18,808 bases of DNA from CAYWBI01 sp964456445 (GTDB taxonomy: Bacteria; Calditrichota; Calditrichia; Calditrichales; J004). How positions within the stretch are numbered: the stretch's first letter is position 1; every line of letters starts with the position of its first letter. Shown here one piece after another: positions 1 to 7,521 of the stretch. The stretch covers positions 1-18,808 of the forward strand of contig CAYWBI010000065.1 in assembly GCA_964456445.1 (NCBI GenBank), read 5' to 3'. A program made the position numbers and the translations under genes. The notes beneath the pieces are model-generated. The model was not told where the DNA came from and searched no databases. It saw nothing but the letters and a program-made list of their open reading frames with translations.

Positions 1-2
1 TC

Positions 3-74
3 GATGATGTCTTCACCAAATTCGTTTTGATATGGATCATCGGCGGCGATACAATTAATAGGAGCTCCTTATGA
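3..74 (+). CDS. possible 3' end of an upstream gene (partial)
   Basis: One open frame runs from the window edge (from base 3) to a TGA at 72-74. It overlaps the ATG of the next gene in an ATGA arrangement, the usual sign of translational coupling. Only 23 residues are visible (ending ..GGDTINRSSL) and I do not recognise a family. A second frame ends earlier, at base 30, so the assignment rests mainly on the overlap. If real, the CARF gene at 71 belongs to an operon starting outside the window. Confidence 0.25.
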   Translation, partial: DDVFTKFVLIWIIGGDTINRSSL

Positions 75-1432
75 AAGATAAAATTGCATCCTGGAAAGAA
101 CTCATTGAAGCCGACAATCTAAATGCCGCCTCTGAATTTTACGAGAACAAGTTATTTGGCGATGTAATAAGTACCTTTTGTAAAAATGAAAAAAAATATC
201 TTAATCAATATGATGTCCTGATATCTCTGGTGGGGTTTTCTCCGGAACCATTGATTCTTACCATTATGGCGCTTAAACCGGCGTATATTTATTTTTTAGT
301 AACCGATGATGCCCGAAATAGTATTAACAAAATTATTGATACGATCGGCTACTTGCCATCCCAATATCAACAAAACATTGTAGAGAGTTCCAGCTCGGAT
401 GATGTATATGAACAAATATATTCGGCAGTAAAAAAAAGCAAAGGAAACCTTGCCATAGACATTACGGGCGGAAAAAAAGCGATGGTCGGTGGCGCAGCAA
501 TAGCTGCCGCTTTTTTAGGTTGTGATTTGTTTTATGTTGATTTTCATAAATATCTAAAGAACATTCGGAAACCTTTGCCCGGATCTGAGTATCTAAATAA
601 ACTGACTAATCCCTATGTCGTTTTTGGTCATCTTGAAAAAGAGGCGGCCGTGAAGTTTTATAAGGCCGGAGATTATGCCGTTGCAATTGAACTCTTAAAA
701 AAACTAATTCAAAATTTAAAAGACGATCGTGAAGCAAGAATACTGTTAAATGTATTTGAATTTCATAAATATTGGGAAGATTATGAATTTTCTCGTGCAA
801 TTAAATGTGGCAATAATGCTATTGAAAATATTCAACGTATGAACATTTTTGAAAACATTTTGTCATCTATCAAAGATCGCTTAAATATTCTGAAACAAAT
901 CAAAGAGGGTAATGCGGCCTTGATTGCCTTAAATCATTATGAAATGAGTAGGCGTTATGTTAATCGTCAATTATATAATTTTGCAGTAATGACACTTTAT
1001 CGAACTATTGAAAAAATATTTACTTTGCATTTAAAAGGGAAGTATAAGCTTAATGTTTCTTCTCCAGACTACTCTATTGTACCCAATCTTGAAAAAAAAT
1101 ATGTAATCCATGCCCGGAAATTATATGGTGAAACGGCCCGTACACGTCTTCCTGAAAAGATCGCATTAATGGATGCTGCCCTCATTTTGAGTTGTTTTGA
1201 TGATTTAATGATAGAAAATATTAATTTAAAAGATTTGCTTATGCAGACTCAACATCGCAATAATGGGATTTTGGCGCATGGTGACAACCCCAACAGTTAT
1301 AAACAATACCAGACAATGAAAAAAGTCTTTAGCCCTATATTGGAAAGTTTTAGCCAAACTTACTTTGATTTGCCTTTTGCTGAAAACCTCCGGCATTTTA
1401 GTCCGATTCCCCTTGGGGATGACATTAAATAA
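71..1432 (+). CDS. CARF-HEPN ribonuclease, CRISPR-associated Cas02710/TIGR02710 type (Csm6/Csx1-like)
   Basis: Predicted cyclic-oligoadenylate-activated RNase of type III CRISPR defence. Residues about 45-190 look like a CARF domain: a first motif GFSPEP near residues 55-60 and the signature DITGGKKAM at 130-138, a ligand-loop motif. Residues about 190-300 are helical and TPR-like (KAGDYAVAIELLKKL). The C-terminal part carries the HEPN motif R396-x6-H403 (RNNGILAH), the expected catalytic pair of a metal-independent RNase. Length (453 aa) suits the family. The start at 71 has AGGAG at 60-64. The gene is visibly richer in A/T than the two CARF genes downstream, hinting at a separate origin. 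It lies 40 bp before the CARF-nuclease gene, same strand. CARF and HEPN assignments come from motifs; activation by cyclic oligoadenylate is inferred from the family. Confidence 0.85.
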   Translation: MKDKIASWKELIEADNLNAASEFYENKLFGDVISTFCKNEKKYLNQYDVLISLVGFSPEPLILTIMALKPAYIYFLVTDDARNSINKIIDTIGYLPSQYQQNIVESSSSDDVYEQIYSAVKKSKGNLAIDITGGKKAMVGGAAIAAAFLGCDLFYVDFHKYLKNIRKPLPGSEYLNKLTNPYVVFGHLEKEAAVKFYKAGDYAVAIELLKKLIQNLKDDREARILLNVFEFHKYWEDYEFSRAIKCGNNAIENIQRMNIFENILSSIKDRLNILKQIKEGNAALIALNHYEMSRRYVNRQLYNFAVMTLYRTIEKIFTLHLKGKYKLNVSSPDYSIVPNLEKKYVIHARKLYGETARTRLPEKIALMDAALILSCFDDLMIENINLKDLLMQTQHRNNGILAHGDNPNSYKQYQTMKKVFSPILESFSQTYFDLPFAENLRHFSPIPLGDDIK

Positions 1433-1472
1433 AAAGACTTTTTTGAGATTGTTTATACTGGAGACATCGTCT

Positions 1473-2912
1473 ATGACCACCACACACCTTGTTATTTCCA
1501 CCGGGCAAAATATCAGTAATTTTGTGCCCTTGCTCCAGTTTGCAAAAACAACAGAGCACATCCTGGTGGTCGAAAGCAATACCGCCCGAAAAAACAAGTG
1601 GGGATTGCGTTTAATAAACAGGCTTAAAGAACATAAATACCATAACCTGAGCCGTGTCGATGTGGAGAATGGGGACATGCTGTCGCCGCTTGTCCTGGGG
1701 AAGATACTGAGAAAACAACTCGAATCCTCCGAGACCATCTCCCTAAACATTTATCTCAACGGCGGGCAAAAACTTACGGCTGTTTCCTTACTCGAAGCCT
1801 TGCGTAGCTTTAACCCGCGCCTCATTTATATGGAAAGCCGTCCGGTCCATTTTTTGCTGCTCGATCACTTTTCCGGCCAGACCGGCGCCGAGACGCAGCC
1901 CATTGAATATGGGATTGACCTGAAGGACATTTTAGCGCTTTATGGTTCCGGCCTCCATTCCAACAGCGCCCGGAAACCAATATATGAAAACGGTGTATTT
2001 CTCCGGGATATAAAGAATCCCGCTTTTTCATATTTCTGGGAGGATACAAACTATATAAAAACTTTGGTGAGCCTGTTTTATAAAGCCATTCAACAAACCT
2101 TTACAGGTTATACACCTCAGCCAGGCACGGAAGAAATAAAAGAGATTATCCGGGAGAGGTGGCACAGCCTGCCGTTAAAAAAACTCGTCCTGGAAAGCAA
2201 AAGTAAAAAAGAATTAAAGGAACGCCAAATTGAGTGGGGTGGCGGGTTTGTAAAATCCGTATTTAGAAACCTCTATTGCCTGAACCCGGAGCCCTCGAAC
2301 ATCTTTTCCTCGCCCTTAAACGTTAAGGTGCGCCAACAGATGATCGAAAACAAATTACTGGAAGACGCCTTTAATGAACCACATATAAAGCGGCCGGATT
2401 TACAAAAGAAATTAGGGTTTTATTTTGAGGAAGTAGTTTTATACAGGGTGTATAAATTTTTATCCGCTCGGCCCCACATCCTCAAAGCAATCGCCCAAAT
2501 TTGGCAAAATGTACAGGTTTGCAGCGCTCAGGACCCCGAGATTGTCAGTGGCGAATACGATATTCTTTTTGTCCTCAGGAATGGCTTACTGATTTCCCTG
2601 GAATGTAAAACCTATAAATTCGAAACGAAAGATGCTTTTGCCCGCCTGGCACGCCTTACCATCCGTGGCGGCGGACTGGCTGTTCAGTGGGTAACCGCGC
2701 CTTTTTATACCAAGCCGGAGCTGTTCCATGCCTCCATGTACAAATTATGGAAAGATATGCAGGACTTAAACATTCCCTTTGTTCCATTTACCGCCACAGG
2801 ACAAAAGTCTGCCTTTCTGGGCGCGGACATGGATACGCCCGTTTCCGTTCTGGGTTTTGAAGAAGCCCTGGAAAAACGTTTTGCCCCATTCCTGACGAGA
2901 GAAAAATGTTAA
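1473..2912 (+). CDS. CARF-PD-(D/E)XK nuclease, Card1/Can2 (DUF1887)-like
   Basis: Predicted cyclic-oligoadenylate-activated DNA/RNA nuclease of the Card1/Can2 type. The N-terminus (THLVISTGQNISN) begins a Rossmann-like CARF domain with the ligand-loop motif NGGQK at residues 96-100. The C-terminal domain shows a PD-(D/E)XK core: E361, D363 (GEYDILFV), then E377-C-K379 (LECKTY). The D-to-E distance of 14 residues matches, from memory, the Card1 catalytic motif. At 479 aa it is longer than the roughly 370-aa Card1 reference, the extra length falling mostly between CARF and nuclease. The ATG at 1473 is chosen over upstream in-frame starts at 1365 and 1419: it has GGAG at 1460-1463 with good spacing, avoids overlapping the previous gene, and starts exactly at the CARF strand. 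Nuclease class is well supported; substrate is unknown. Confidence 0.85.
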   Translation: MTTTHLVISTGQNISNFVPLLQFAKTTEHILVVESNTARKNKWGLRLINRLKEHKYHNLSRVDVENGDMLSPLVLGKILRKQLESSETISLNIYLNGGQKLTAVSLLEALRSFNPRLIYMESRPVHFLLLDHFSGQTGAETQPIEYGIDLKDILALYGSGLHSNSARKPIYENGVFLRDIKNPAFSYFWEDTNYIKTLVSLFYKAIQQTFTGYTPQPGTEEIKEIIRERWHSLPLKKLVLESKSKKELKERQIEWGGGFVKSVFRNLYCLNPEPSNIFSSPLNVKVRQQMIENKLLEDAFNEPHIKRPDLQKKLGFYFEEVVLYRVYKFLSARPHILKAIAQIWQNVQVCSAQDPEIVSGEYDILFVLRNGLLISLECKTYKFETKDAFARLARLTIRGGGLAVQWVTAPFYTKPELFHASMYKLWKDMQDLNIPFVPFTATGQKSAFLGADMDTPVSVLGFEEALEKRFAPFLTREKC

Positions 2913-2920
2913 GACCAGCC

Positions 2921-2933
2921 CGTCTGGACAGAC
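2921..2933. promoter_or_regulatory. palindrome CGTCTGGACAGAC upstream of third CARF gene (site 1)
   Basis: Contains GTCTG-GA-CAGAC, an interrupted palindrome, just after the stop of the Card1-like gene and about 110 bp before the next start. The same core recurs at 4133-4146 just past the end of the third CARF gene. Spacing and symmetry fit a dimeric winged-helix operator. A cassette boundary is the alternative. Confidence 0.5.
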
Positions 2934-2993
2934 AAACATAACGATAAGGTAAATAAATATAGATCGGCGCCCATTGTGTTGTATCTTCTCCTT

Positions 2994-2999
2994 TATAAT
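2994..2999 (+). promoter_or_regulatory. possible -10 element (TATAAT) for third CARF gene
   Basis: A perfect TATAAT lies 47 bp before the chosen start in the 133-bp gap between the second and third CARF genes. The best -35-like match (TTGTGT at 2974-2979) gives only a 14-bp spacer, so the promoter is weakly supported. It would let the third CARF gene be expressed independently, with the palindrome at 2921-2933 about 60 bp upstream of the -10. Confidence 0.25.
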
Positions 3000-3045
3000 A
3001 AAAACCAAAATCACTACGCCTAAACATACAGAAAGGCCGATGACC

Positions 3046-4122
3046 ATGGCTGAAGAAAAAAAGAATATTTTTATCACCGTTGCCGGTTCTACTCCGCAAA
3101 TTATTACCGAATCGTTGTACGATTTGATTGTCCAAAAAAAGATAAACATTGCAGAAGTCCACATAATTACCACCCTGCACGGTGAAGAGCGTTGCAATGA
3201 CTTGGTCTTCACTTTTCCCAATGGCGCTTTTTACCGCTTTTGCTCGGCATACAACCTCCGCCCCACAGATATTAAGATAGAGATTCCGGTCATAGAAGAC
3301 CAGGATGGTAAGAAACTGCACGATATCCGCAACACCAGTGAAAACGAAATAGCTGCCGATTTTATTGATGAGAAAATCCGTACCCTAAGCGAGCGGGAAG
3401 ACGTCCGCCTCCTGGGTTCGCTCTCAGGCGGCCGGAAAAGCATGAGCGCCTATATGGCATACGCCATGCAGTTGTATGCCCGTCGTGACGACCGCCTGTT
3501 CCATGTGCTTATTGAACCGGAATGCCTGGAGTCCAACCCTTACTTTTTCTTCCCACCAGCCCGCGGCGAGAGCTTTTCCTTTACAAACCGCAAAAAGGAA
3601 GAAGAAACCATCCCCGCCGAAAAGATAAAAATCACCAACGCAGAAATCCCCTTTTTACGCGTACGCCGTTTCCTGGATTTTGACCGTGATCTGGAATCCC
3701 CCAGCTATACCGACCGTGTACAACGCACACAAAAAACCATCGACGAAGCTTTTAAGCCCAAGGTGGTTTTTGATATTGAAAACAAAGAAAAGGATAAGTG
3801 GTTAACGGTTATACTTGACCAGCAGGTCTGGAATATCCATATGAAGCCGCAGGAACTGGCCATTTATAAGTATATCCACGATAAGGGCAGCATTGTCAAC
3901 GATGACCCAAGCGAGAACGAACATGCCCAGGTACTTCTGAAAATTTATGGTAAGTTGAGGCCAGAAACAAACAACAGCTTTACACGCAAGGATATAGGCG
4001 ATGCCATTTCCAAAATCAACAAAGCCCTGACCGAGCAAATCAGCAACCCGCTGGTGCTCTCTTTTATCAAGATCGAAATTACGAAAAGAAAGCCCTCGGT
4101 TTACCGCTTCGGCAAGGAGTAA
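3046..4122 (+). CDS. NE0113/TIGR02584-type CRISPR-associated CARF protein with probable winged-helix C-terminus
   Basis: The N-terminus (ITVAGSTPQIITESLYDL) and the block SGGRKSM at residues 127-133, followed by a DRLFHVLIEPE..FFFPP segment, are the hallmark of the NE0113 (TIGR02584, PF09623) family. Databases sometimes label this family Csm6_III-A although it has no HEPN motif, and none is visible here. The last ~90 residues (from MKPQELAIYKYIHDKG) look like a winged helix-turn-helix: a helix pair, a basic stretch, then ITKRKPSVYRF as a possible wing. Likely role: a cyclic-oligoadenylate-responsive regulator, or a ring nuclease that lowers the signal; the sequence does not decide. Start chosen at 3046 (358 aa) because AAAGG at 3032-3036 is well spaced for it but too close to the ATG at 3040. 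It is flanked on both sides by the palindrome GTCTGNNCAGAC. Confidence 0.8.
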   Translation: MAEEKKNIFITVAGSTPQIITESLYDLIVQKKINIAEVHIITTLHGEERCNDLVFTFPNGAFYRFCSAYNLRPTDIKIEIPVIEDQDGKKLHDIRNTSENEIAADFIDEKIRTLSEREDVRLLGSLSGGRKSMSAYMAYAMQLYARRDDRLFHVLIEPECLESNPYFFFPPARGESFSFTNRKKEEETIPAEKIKITNAEIPFLRVRRFLDFDRDLESPSYTDRVQRTQKTIDEAFKPKVVFDIENKEKDKWLTVILDQQVWNIHMKPQELAIYKYIHDKGSIVNDDPSENEHAQVLLKIYGKLRPETNNSFTRKDIGDAISKINKALTEQISNPLVLSFIKIEITKRKPSVYRFGKE

Positions 4123-4132
4123 CATCTCTTCT

Positions 4133-4146
4133 CGTCTGTCCAGACG
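4133..4146. promoter_or_regulatory. palindrome CGTCTGTCCAGACG downstream of third CARF gene (site 2)
   Basis: Perfect 6+6 palindrome CGTCTG-TC-CAGACG, 10 bp past the stop of the third CARF gene and about 100 bp before the DUF4258-like gene. It is the reverse complement of site 1 over 13 bp. A further half-site CAGACG lies at 4153-4158. It could be an operator for the downstream gene, a weak terminator stem (no T-run follows), or one end of a mobile cassette carrying the CARF gene. Confidence 0.5.
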
Positions 4147-4189
4147 ATGGATCAGACGCGTTTTTCGTACGTGCAATTAAATGCGGGGA

Positions 4190-4242
4190 GGTGTTTTCTA
4201 CCTGGTATATTTAGCTCAAAATAAACCAGGAAGGAGACACCC
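4190..4242 (+). promoter_or_regulatory. long imperfect hairpin covering the ribosome binding site of the DUF4258-like gene
   Basis: The left arm (4190-4209, GGTGTTTTCTACCTGGTATA) pairs with the right arm (4222-4241, ending AGGAGACACC) at about 16 of 20 positions around a 12-nt A/T-rich loop. The right arm contains the Shine-Dalgarno AGGAG (4232-4236) and ends next to the ATG at 4243. A transcript starting upstream would hide its ribosome binding site in this stem, a plausible translational brake. Pairing is seen; function is inferred. Confidence 0.5.
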
Positions 4243-4527
4243 ATGCCTACAAACTATTCTTACCATTCCCAACAAAAAGCCCCGGCCCGGGGCATTACCC
4301 CACAAATGATCGATGCCACGCGCCCCTTTGGAGATCCGCTGCGCACCGATGGCAGCCTGTATTATTTTATGGGTCACCGCGGCCTGAAACGCATGCTCAA
4401 GGTCTATAGGCCCTGCAACCCAGATAAATTTCTTGGGGTGGTGGTGGTTTGCGATCCAACCGATTCCAGAGTGATAACCACCTATAAAAACCTCAAATGG
4501 CCCAAATGCATTCGTAACAAACGTTAG
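4243..4527 (+). CDS. DUF4258-like small protein, possible RelE-fold toxin or effector
   Basis: A 94-aa basic protein. The pattern ITPQMIDAT..FGDPLRTDGSLYYFMG followed by VVVVCDPTDSRVITTYKN resembles DUF4258-type small proteins, distantly related to RelE/MqsR-type RNase toxins. This is recognised from pattern only. There is no signal peptide or membrane segment. A well-spaced AGGAG precedes the ATG. It sits about 120 bp after the CARF cluster on the same strand. A toxin of this class would normally have an antitoxin partner, but the only following frame is a 35-codon ORF at 4579, so it may be orphaned or controlled by the hairpin over its ribosome binding site. A toxin role is inference; a harmless DUF4258 protein is equally possible. 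Confidence 0.6.
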   Translation: MPTNYSYHSQQKAPARGITPQMIDATRPFGDPLRTDGSLYYFMGHRGLKRMLKVYRPCNPDKFLGVVVVCDPTDSRVITTYKNLKWPKCIRNKR

Positions 4528-4578
4528 AGGTGGAAACCACGAGACCGAAAATAAAAAAGATAAAAAAAAGGGAGCTGC

Positions 4579-4686
4579 ATGGACATAACTATTCTTAAAA
4601 AGGCAGACATACTTCGTCAACAAAACCGTTGGGAGGAAATTATCACACTACTTGTTAGATTACCCCCGTTATTCAGAGGGGATTAA
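4579..4686 (+). pseudogene. 35-codon ORF, likely truncated 5' end of a TPR-like gene
   Basis: It starts with an ATG preceded by GGGAG (4570-4574) and reads MDITILKKADILRQQNRWEE..., an amphipathic helix of the kind seen at the start of TPR-type proteins, then stops at TAA 4684-4686. A good ribosome binding site with an abruptly short product suggests a gene whose 5' end survived while the rest was deleted or replaced. It could also be a genuine small protein or an antitoxin-like partner of the preceding gene. No continuation is recognisable in the following 450 bp. Confidence 0.35.
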
Positions 4687-5141
4687 GATATAGCCATGGA
4701 TATGTTTTGCTAAGAATTTACGGCTTTCATATATCGTTTTTTTCCCCTGTATGAAAAATAGCTTGTTACCAGACAAAATAAAGTAACCCTCACACGCTTT
4801 GTACGTCTTAACGGCAGTAGCGATCACTCAGATATTATCAACGCAGCACAGCTATTTTTACTGTTTTGGATGCTCAGTAACAGATGACCACTGTGTTATA
4901 TGGACGGGCATTTGGGAAGAACGGCACGGTTTGATGAGTAGCGCAATTTTGTAAATGACCGCAAAGCCATCCCAATATTTTAGTGCTGTTGGTGTTAATT
5001 TTTTTCTGTCATCCAGCTATATGATTGGATCGTATCCGGGGATGCTATTTTTTTTTGGTTTTAATAAAAGTTTGAAAGAAATTCCTATATTCTAAGACAA
5101 TGTTATGCATCGTATCTCCTTAGATGTTTCTCTTTTAATTG
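4687..5141. other. A/T-rich gap without recognisable gene
   Basis: About 450 bp between the truncated ORF and the membrane transporter. Stops are frequent in all frames. One stretch (about 4775-4885) reads as 37 codons without a start. I see no clear terminator, tRNA or repeat. It is best described as decayed sequence at the edge of the accessory region; promoters for the transporter would lie near 5040-5140, but I cannot single one out. Confidence 0.4.
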
Positions 5142-6509
5142 ATGAATATCCTGGCACGGCGGTTTGTAACTCAAGACCATACCGTTAAAGCAATAATCAA
5201 CCCGGACAGTGCTATCGTTTCGTATAAATATATTTTAAAATTTTGGTGGCCACTCGTTGCTACCTGGCTGATGATGGCTTTTGAAGGGCCGTATATCGCT
5301 GCGGCAATTGCCCGAAATGCCCATCCGGAATTTAATCTTGCCGCGCACGGTGTTGCCTATGCGCTGGCGCTGCTTTCAGAATCGCCGGTTATCATGCTGA
5401 TGGCGGCGTCAACTTCATTGGTCGTTTCCGCCAATTCCTTTTATAAGATGCGGAACTTCACCTATTTTCTGGCGGCGGCAGTTACCGTCCTGATTCTCCT
5501 TGGTCTTTATCCAACGGTGTTCCATTTTATAACCGCGGATATAATGGCCCTGCCCACAGAAGTAACAGATCTGACTCATTTTGCCATGGTTCTGCTTATT
5601 CCCTGGCCGGGGGCTATTGGTTACCGCCGGTTCTTACAGGGGGTGCTGATCAGTAGTGGCCGTACACGGCTGATCAGTTATGGAACGGTTGTCCGGGTTG
5701 TCGTAATGGCCTCTACCGTGTTGCTGTTAAGTTTATTTTCCAACATGCCCGGCGCAGCCATTGGTGCAGCGGCGTTAAGCGCCGGGGTTTGTGCGGAAGC
5801 CCTTGCCAGTCACCTTATGGCGCGTAAAGCCATTGCAGAATTAAAGCGGATCAAAGAAAAGAGCGGCAAAAGCGAGGTCTTATCCTATAAAAGGATTATG
5901 CGCTTTTACTATCCACTGGCGCTGGCCACGCTTATTGGACTTGGGGCGCAACCCCTTGTTACGGCTTTTGTCGGTAAAAGCCGTTTGGCTGTTCCTTCAC
6001 TTGCGGCCTTGCCCGTGGTTTATGGACTTGTTTTTATCTTTCGCAGTATCGGGCTTTCTTACCATGAGGTGGTGATTACCTTTCTACAAAGGAATAAAAA
6101 CAATTTAATGCGTTTACGACGAATGACCGGGTTGATGTTTGCGGTGACTGTTTGCGGGCTTGCCTTAATCGTTTTCACACCGGCGTCGGATGTCTGGTTT
6201 CGCTCTGTTTCCGGGCTGGATAGCGAGCTGGCCGGAATTGCGGAAAAGGCGGCCCGGTTAATGGTTCTTATGCCGGGATTGTCTATTCTTATCTCTTATC
6301 AACGTGCGCTGCATGTGGTAAATGGCCATACAAAATTTATCAGCATGGCTACTGTAATTGAAGTGAGCGGAATCGGAATATTAATGTTGTATTTTGTAAA
6401 CGGTATGGACATGACCGGCGCTTACGCCGCTGTTTTGGCGCTGGTGGGTGGGCGTATAATGGCCAATATATTTTTGTTTATAACCAACCATAAATATCAG
6501 GCGATATAA
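5142..6509 (+). CDS. MATE/MOP-superfamily membrane transporter, ANKH-like
   Basis: A roughly 455-aa integral membrane protein with about 12 hydrophobic segments in two halves. Each half starts with a similar helix: residues ~27-50 (YKYILKFWWPLVATWLMM) and the one beginning YKRIMRFYYPLALATLIGL near residue ~250. This internal duplication is typical of the MATE/MviN (MOP) fold. The FWWPL/AFEGPYI start, the AYALALLSESPV stretch and the ISYQRALHVVNGHTK segment recall bacterial relatives of ANKH rather than drug-efflux NorM or Wzx. Substrate is unknown; a small anionic or organic solute is the family-based guess. An in-frame TTG at 5139 also exists; the ATG at 5142 was chosen. No convincing Shine-Dalgarno is present upstream. 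It stands alone between two gene-poor stretches. Confidence 0.75.
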   Translation: MNILARRFVTQDHTVKAIINPDSAIVSYKYILKFWWPLVATWLMMAFEGPYIAAAIARNAHPEFNLAAHGVAYALALLSESPVIMLMAASTSLVVSANSFYKMRNFTYFLAAAVTVLILLGLYPTVFHFITADIMALPTEVTDLTHFAMVLLIPWPGAIGYRRFLQGVLISSGRTRLISYGTVVRVVVMASTVLLLSLFSNMPGAAIGAAALSAGVCAEALASHLMARKAIAELKRIKEKSGKSEVLSYKRIMRFYYPLALATLIGLGAQPLVTAFVGKSRLAVPSLAALPVVYGLVFIFRSIGLSYHEVVITFLQRNKNNLMRLRRMTGLMFAVTVCGLALIVFTPASDVWFRSVSGLDSELAGIAEKAARLMVLMPGLSILISYQRALHVVNGHTKFISMATVIEVSGIGILMLYFVNGMDMTGAYAAVLALVGGRIMANIFLFITNHKYQAI

Positions 6510-7232
6510 TAGTCTTTATGCGCCTCCGGAATAGATCGTAATTTAATATCTGAAACAGATCAATAATTTTCGCCCTTTTTTATGCAAAAAAATTAAGTCT
6601 ATCTATCAGCATGGCTTTATTGACTTTGCATGAAGGGTTCCTGCTTGTTAAGTTAGATAGGGGCTTGAAGCTTTTCTATAACAAAATTCGTAATAAAAAA
6701 AGTTATATCCCGCACGACTCGTAAGCATATTAAAGTTTATTTTCGTGATTTATTATTGATTAAAACCAACTCAGAACGGGTAAATGGATCACGTTTGGGA
6801 TAATCGATTGTACTAGCCATTTCTCCGCGTTTTTCTTATAGGACAACCAACCATGCGTACCTTTTATAAAAACATCTGTACTTCGTTTTATCCGTTCTAT
6901 ATGATAGGTTGTCTCTTTCAACAATTCTGAATAAGGCGCTTGGGCCGGCAAAGGATATTAGTGATTTTTTGGAAGTGAGGAACATGCAATCCAAGCTTGT
7001 TATACCCGATATTATTTTTAAGCTAAACGAATAAAGATATAAGTGGATAGAGTCGATCTTCGTTTTCGTAACAATTTGCTCTTTCAAATCGCAATGCGTT
7101 GATCGGGTTTAAGCTCTGGCTTAGTGATGCCTGCGCCCATATATAAACGGGTAACACCGATTGGCCACAGAAGAAGGATGGGTATATCTACAGCTTGTTC
7201 TAAGTGCAGTTATACAAGACGGACAAACAAAT
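6510..7232. other. A/T-rich gap of ~720 bp without recognisable gene
   Basis: Short frames exist on the minus strand between 6760 and 7087, but they overlap each other, lack ribosome binding sites and resemble no family. No terminal repeats, integrase fragment or copy of the tRNA 3' end is visible. As it lies directly past the 3' end of a tRNA gene, it may be the scar of a former mobile element. Confidence 0.4.
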
Positions 7233-7268
7233 AAAAAAAGCCTTGCAGCAAATGTCTGCAAGGCTTTT
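7233..7268 (-). terminator. strong rho-independent terminator of the tRNA-Ser operon
   Basis: On the minus strand a perfect stem (AAAAGCCTTGCAG with CTGCAAGGCTTTT, 7-nt loop) is followed by a T-rich run ending TTTATTT. It begins at the encoded CCA of the tRNA-Ser(GCU), so it ends the minus-strand tRNA transcript. Confidence 0.85.
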
Positions 7269-7358
7269 GGCGGAGAGGGTGGGATTCGAACCCACGATAG
7301 GGGAGAACCCTATACTCACTTAGCAGGCGAGCGCCTTCAGCCACTCGGCCACCTCTCC
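7268..7358 (-). tRNA. tRNA-Ser (anticodon GCU)
   Basis: Class II tRNA read on the minus strand. Acceptor GGAGAGG pairs with CCTCTCC, discriminator G, and CCA is encoded. The anticodon loop CTGCTAA (flanked by CTCGC and GTGAG) gives GCU. A long variable arm (TATAGGG..CCCTATC) and T-loop TTCGAAT are present. A terminator follows immediately. Confidence 0.97.
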
Positions 7359-7521
7359 TAAAAACAGTATTTTTTATTCCCGATGTCGCCATGCTTACCA
7401 GGATTAAAATCCCCGGATTTGCTCTCTACACCGTAAGGCGATGCAATCCCAAATCAATTGCGTGTATGGGATTAAAGAACCGCTCATGCCTGCTTTGCAG
7501 GTTAAAGCTTCCCAGGACATG

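Noticed and set aside
2766..3321. Two overlapping minus-strand ORFs of 151 and 177 codons across the second and third CARF genes
   Set aside because: Antisense to both CARF genes and the gap between them, with mutually overlapping frames and no recognisable domain.
1..4122. A complete type III CRISPR effector locus in the window
   Set aside because: No Cas10 GGDD palm domain, RAMP protein, Cas1/Cas2 or repeat array can be seen; only the CARF ancillary genes are present.
6760..7087. Two overlapping minus-strand ORFs in the A/T-rich gap
   Set aside because: Short, overlapping in different frames, no ribosome binding site, no family pattern.
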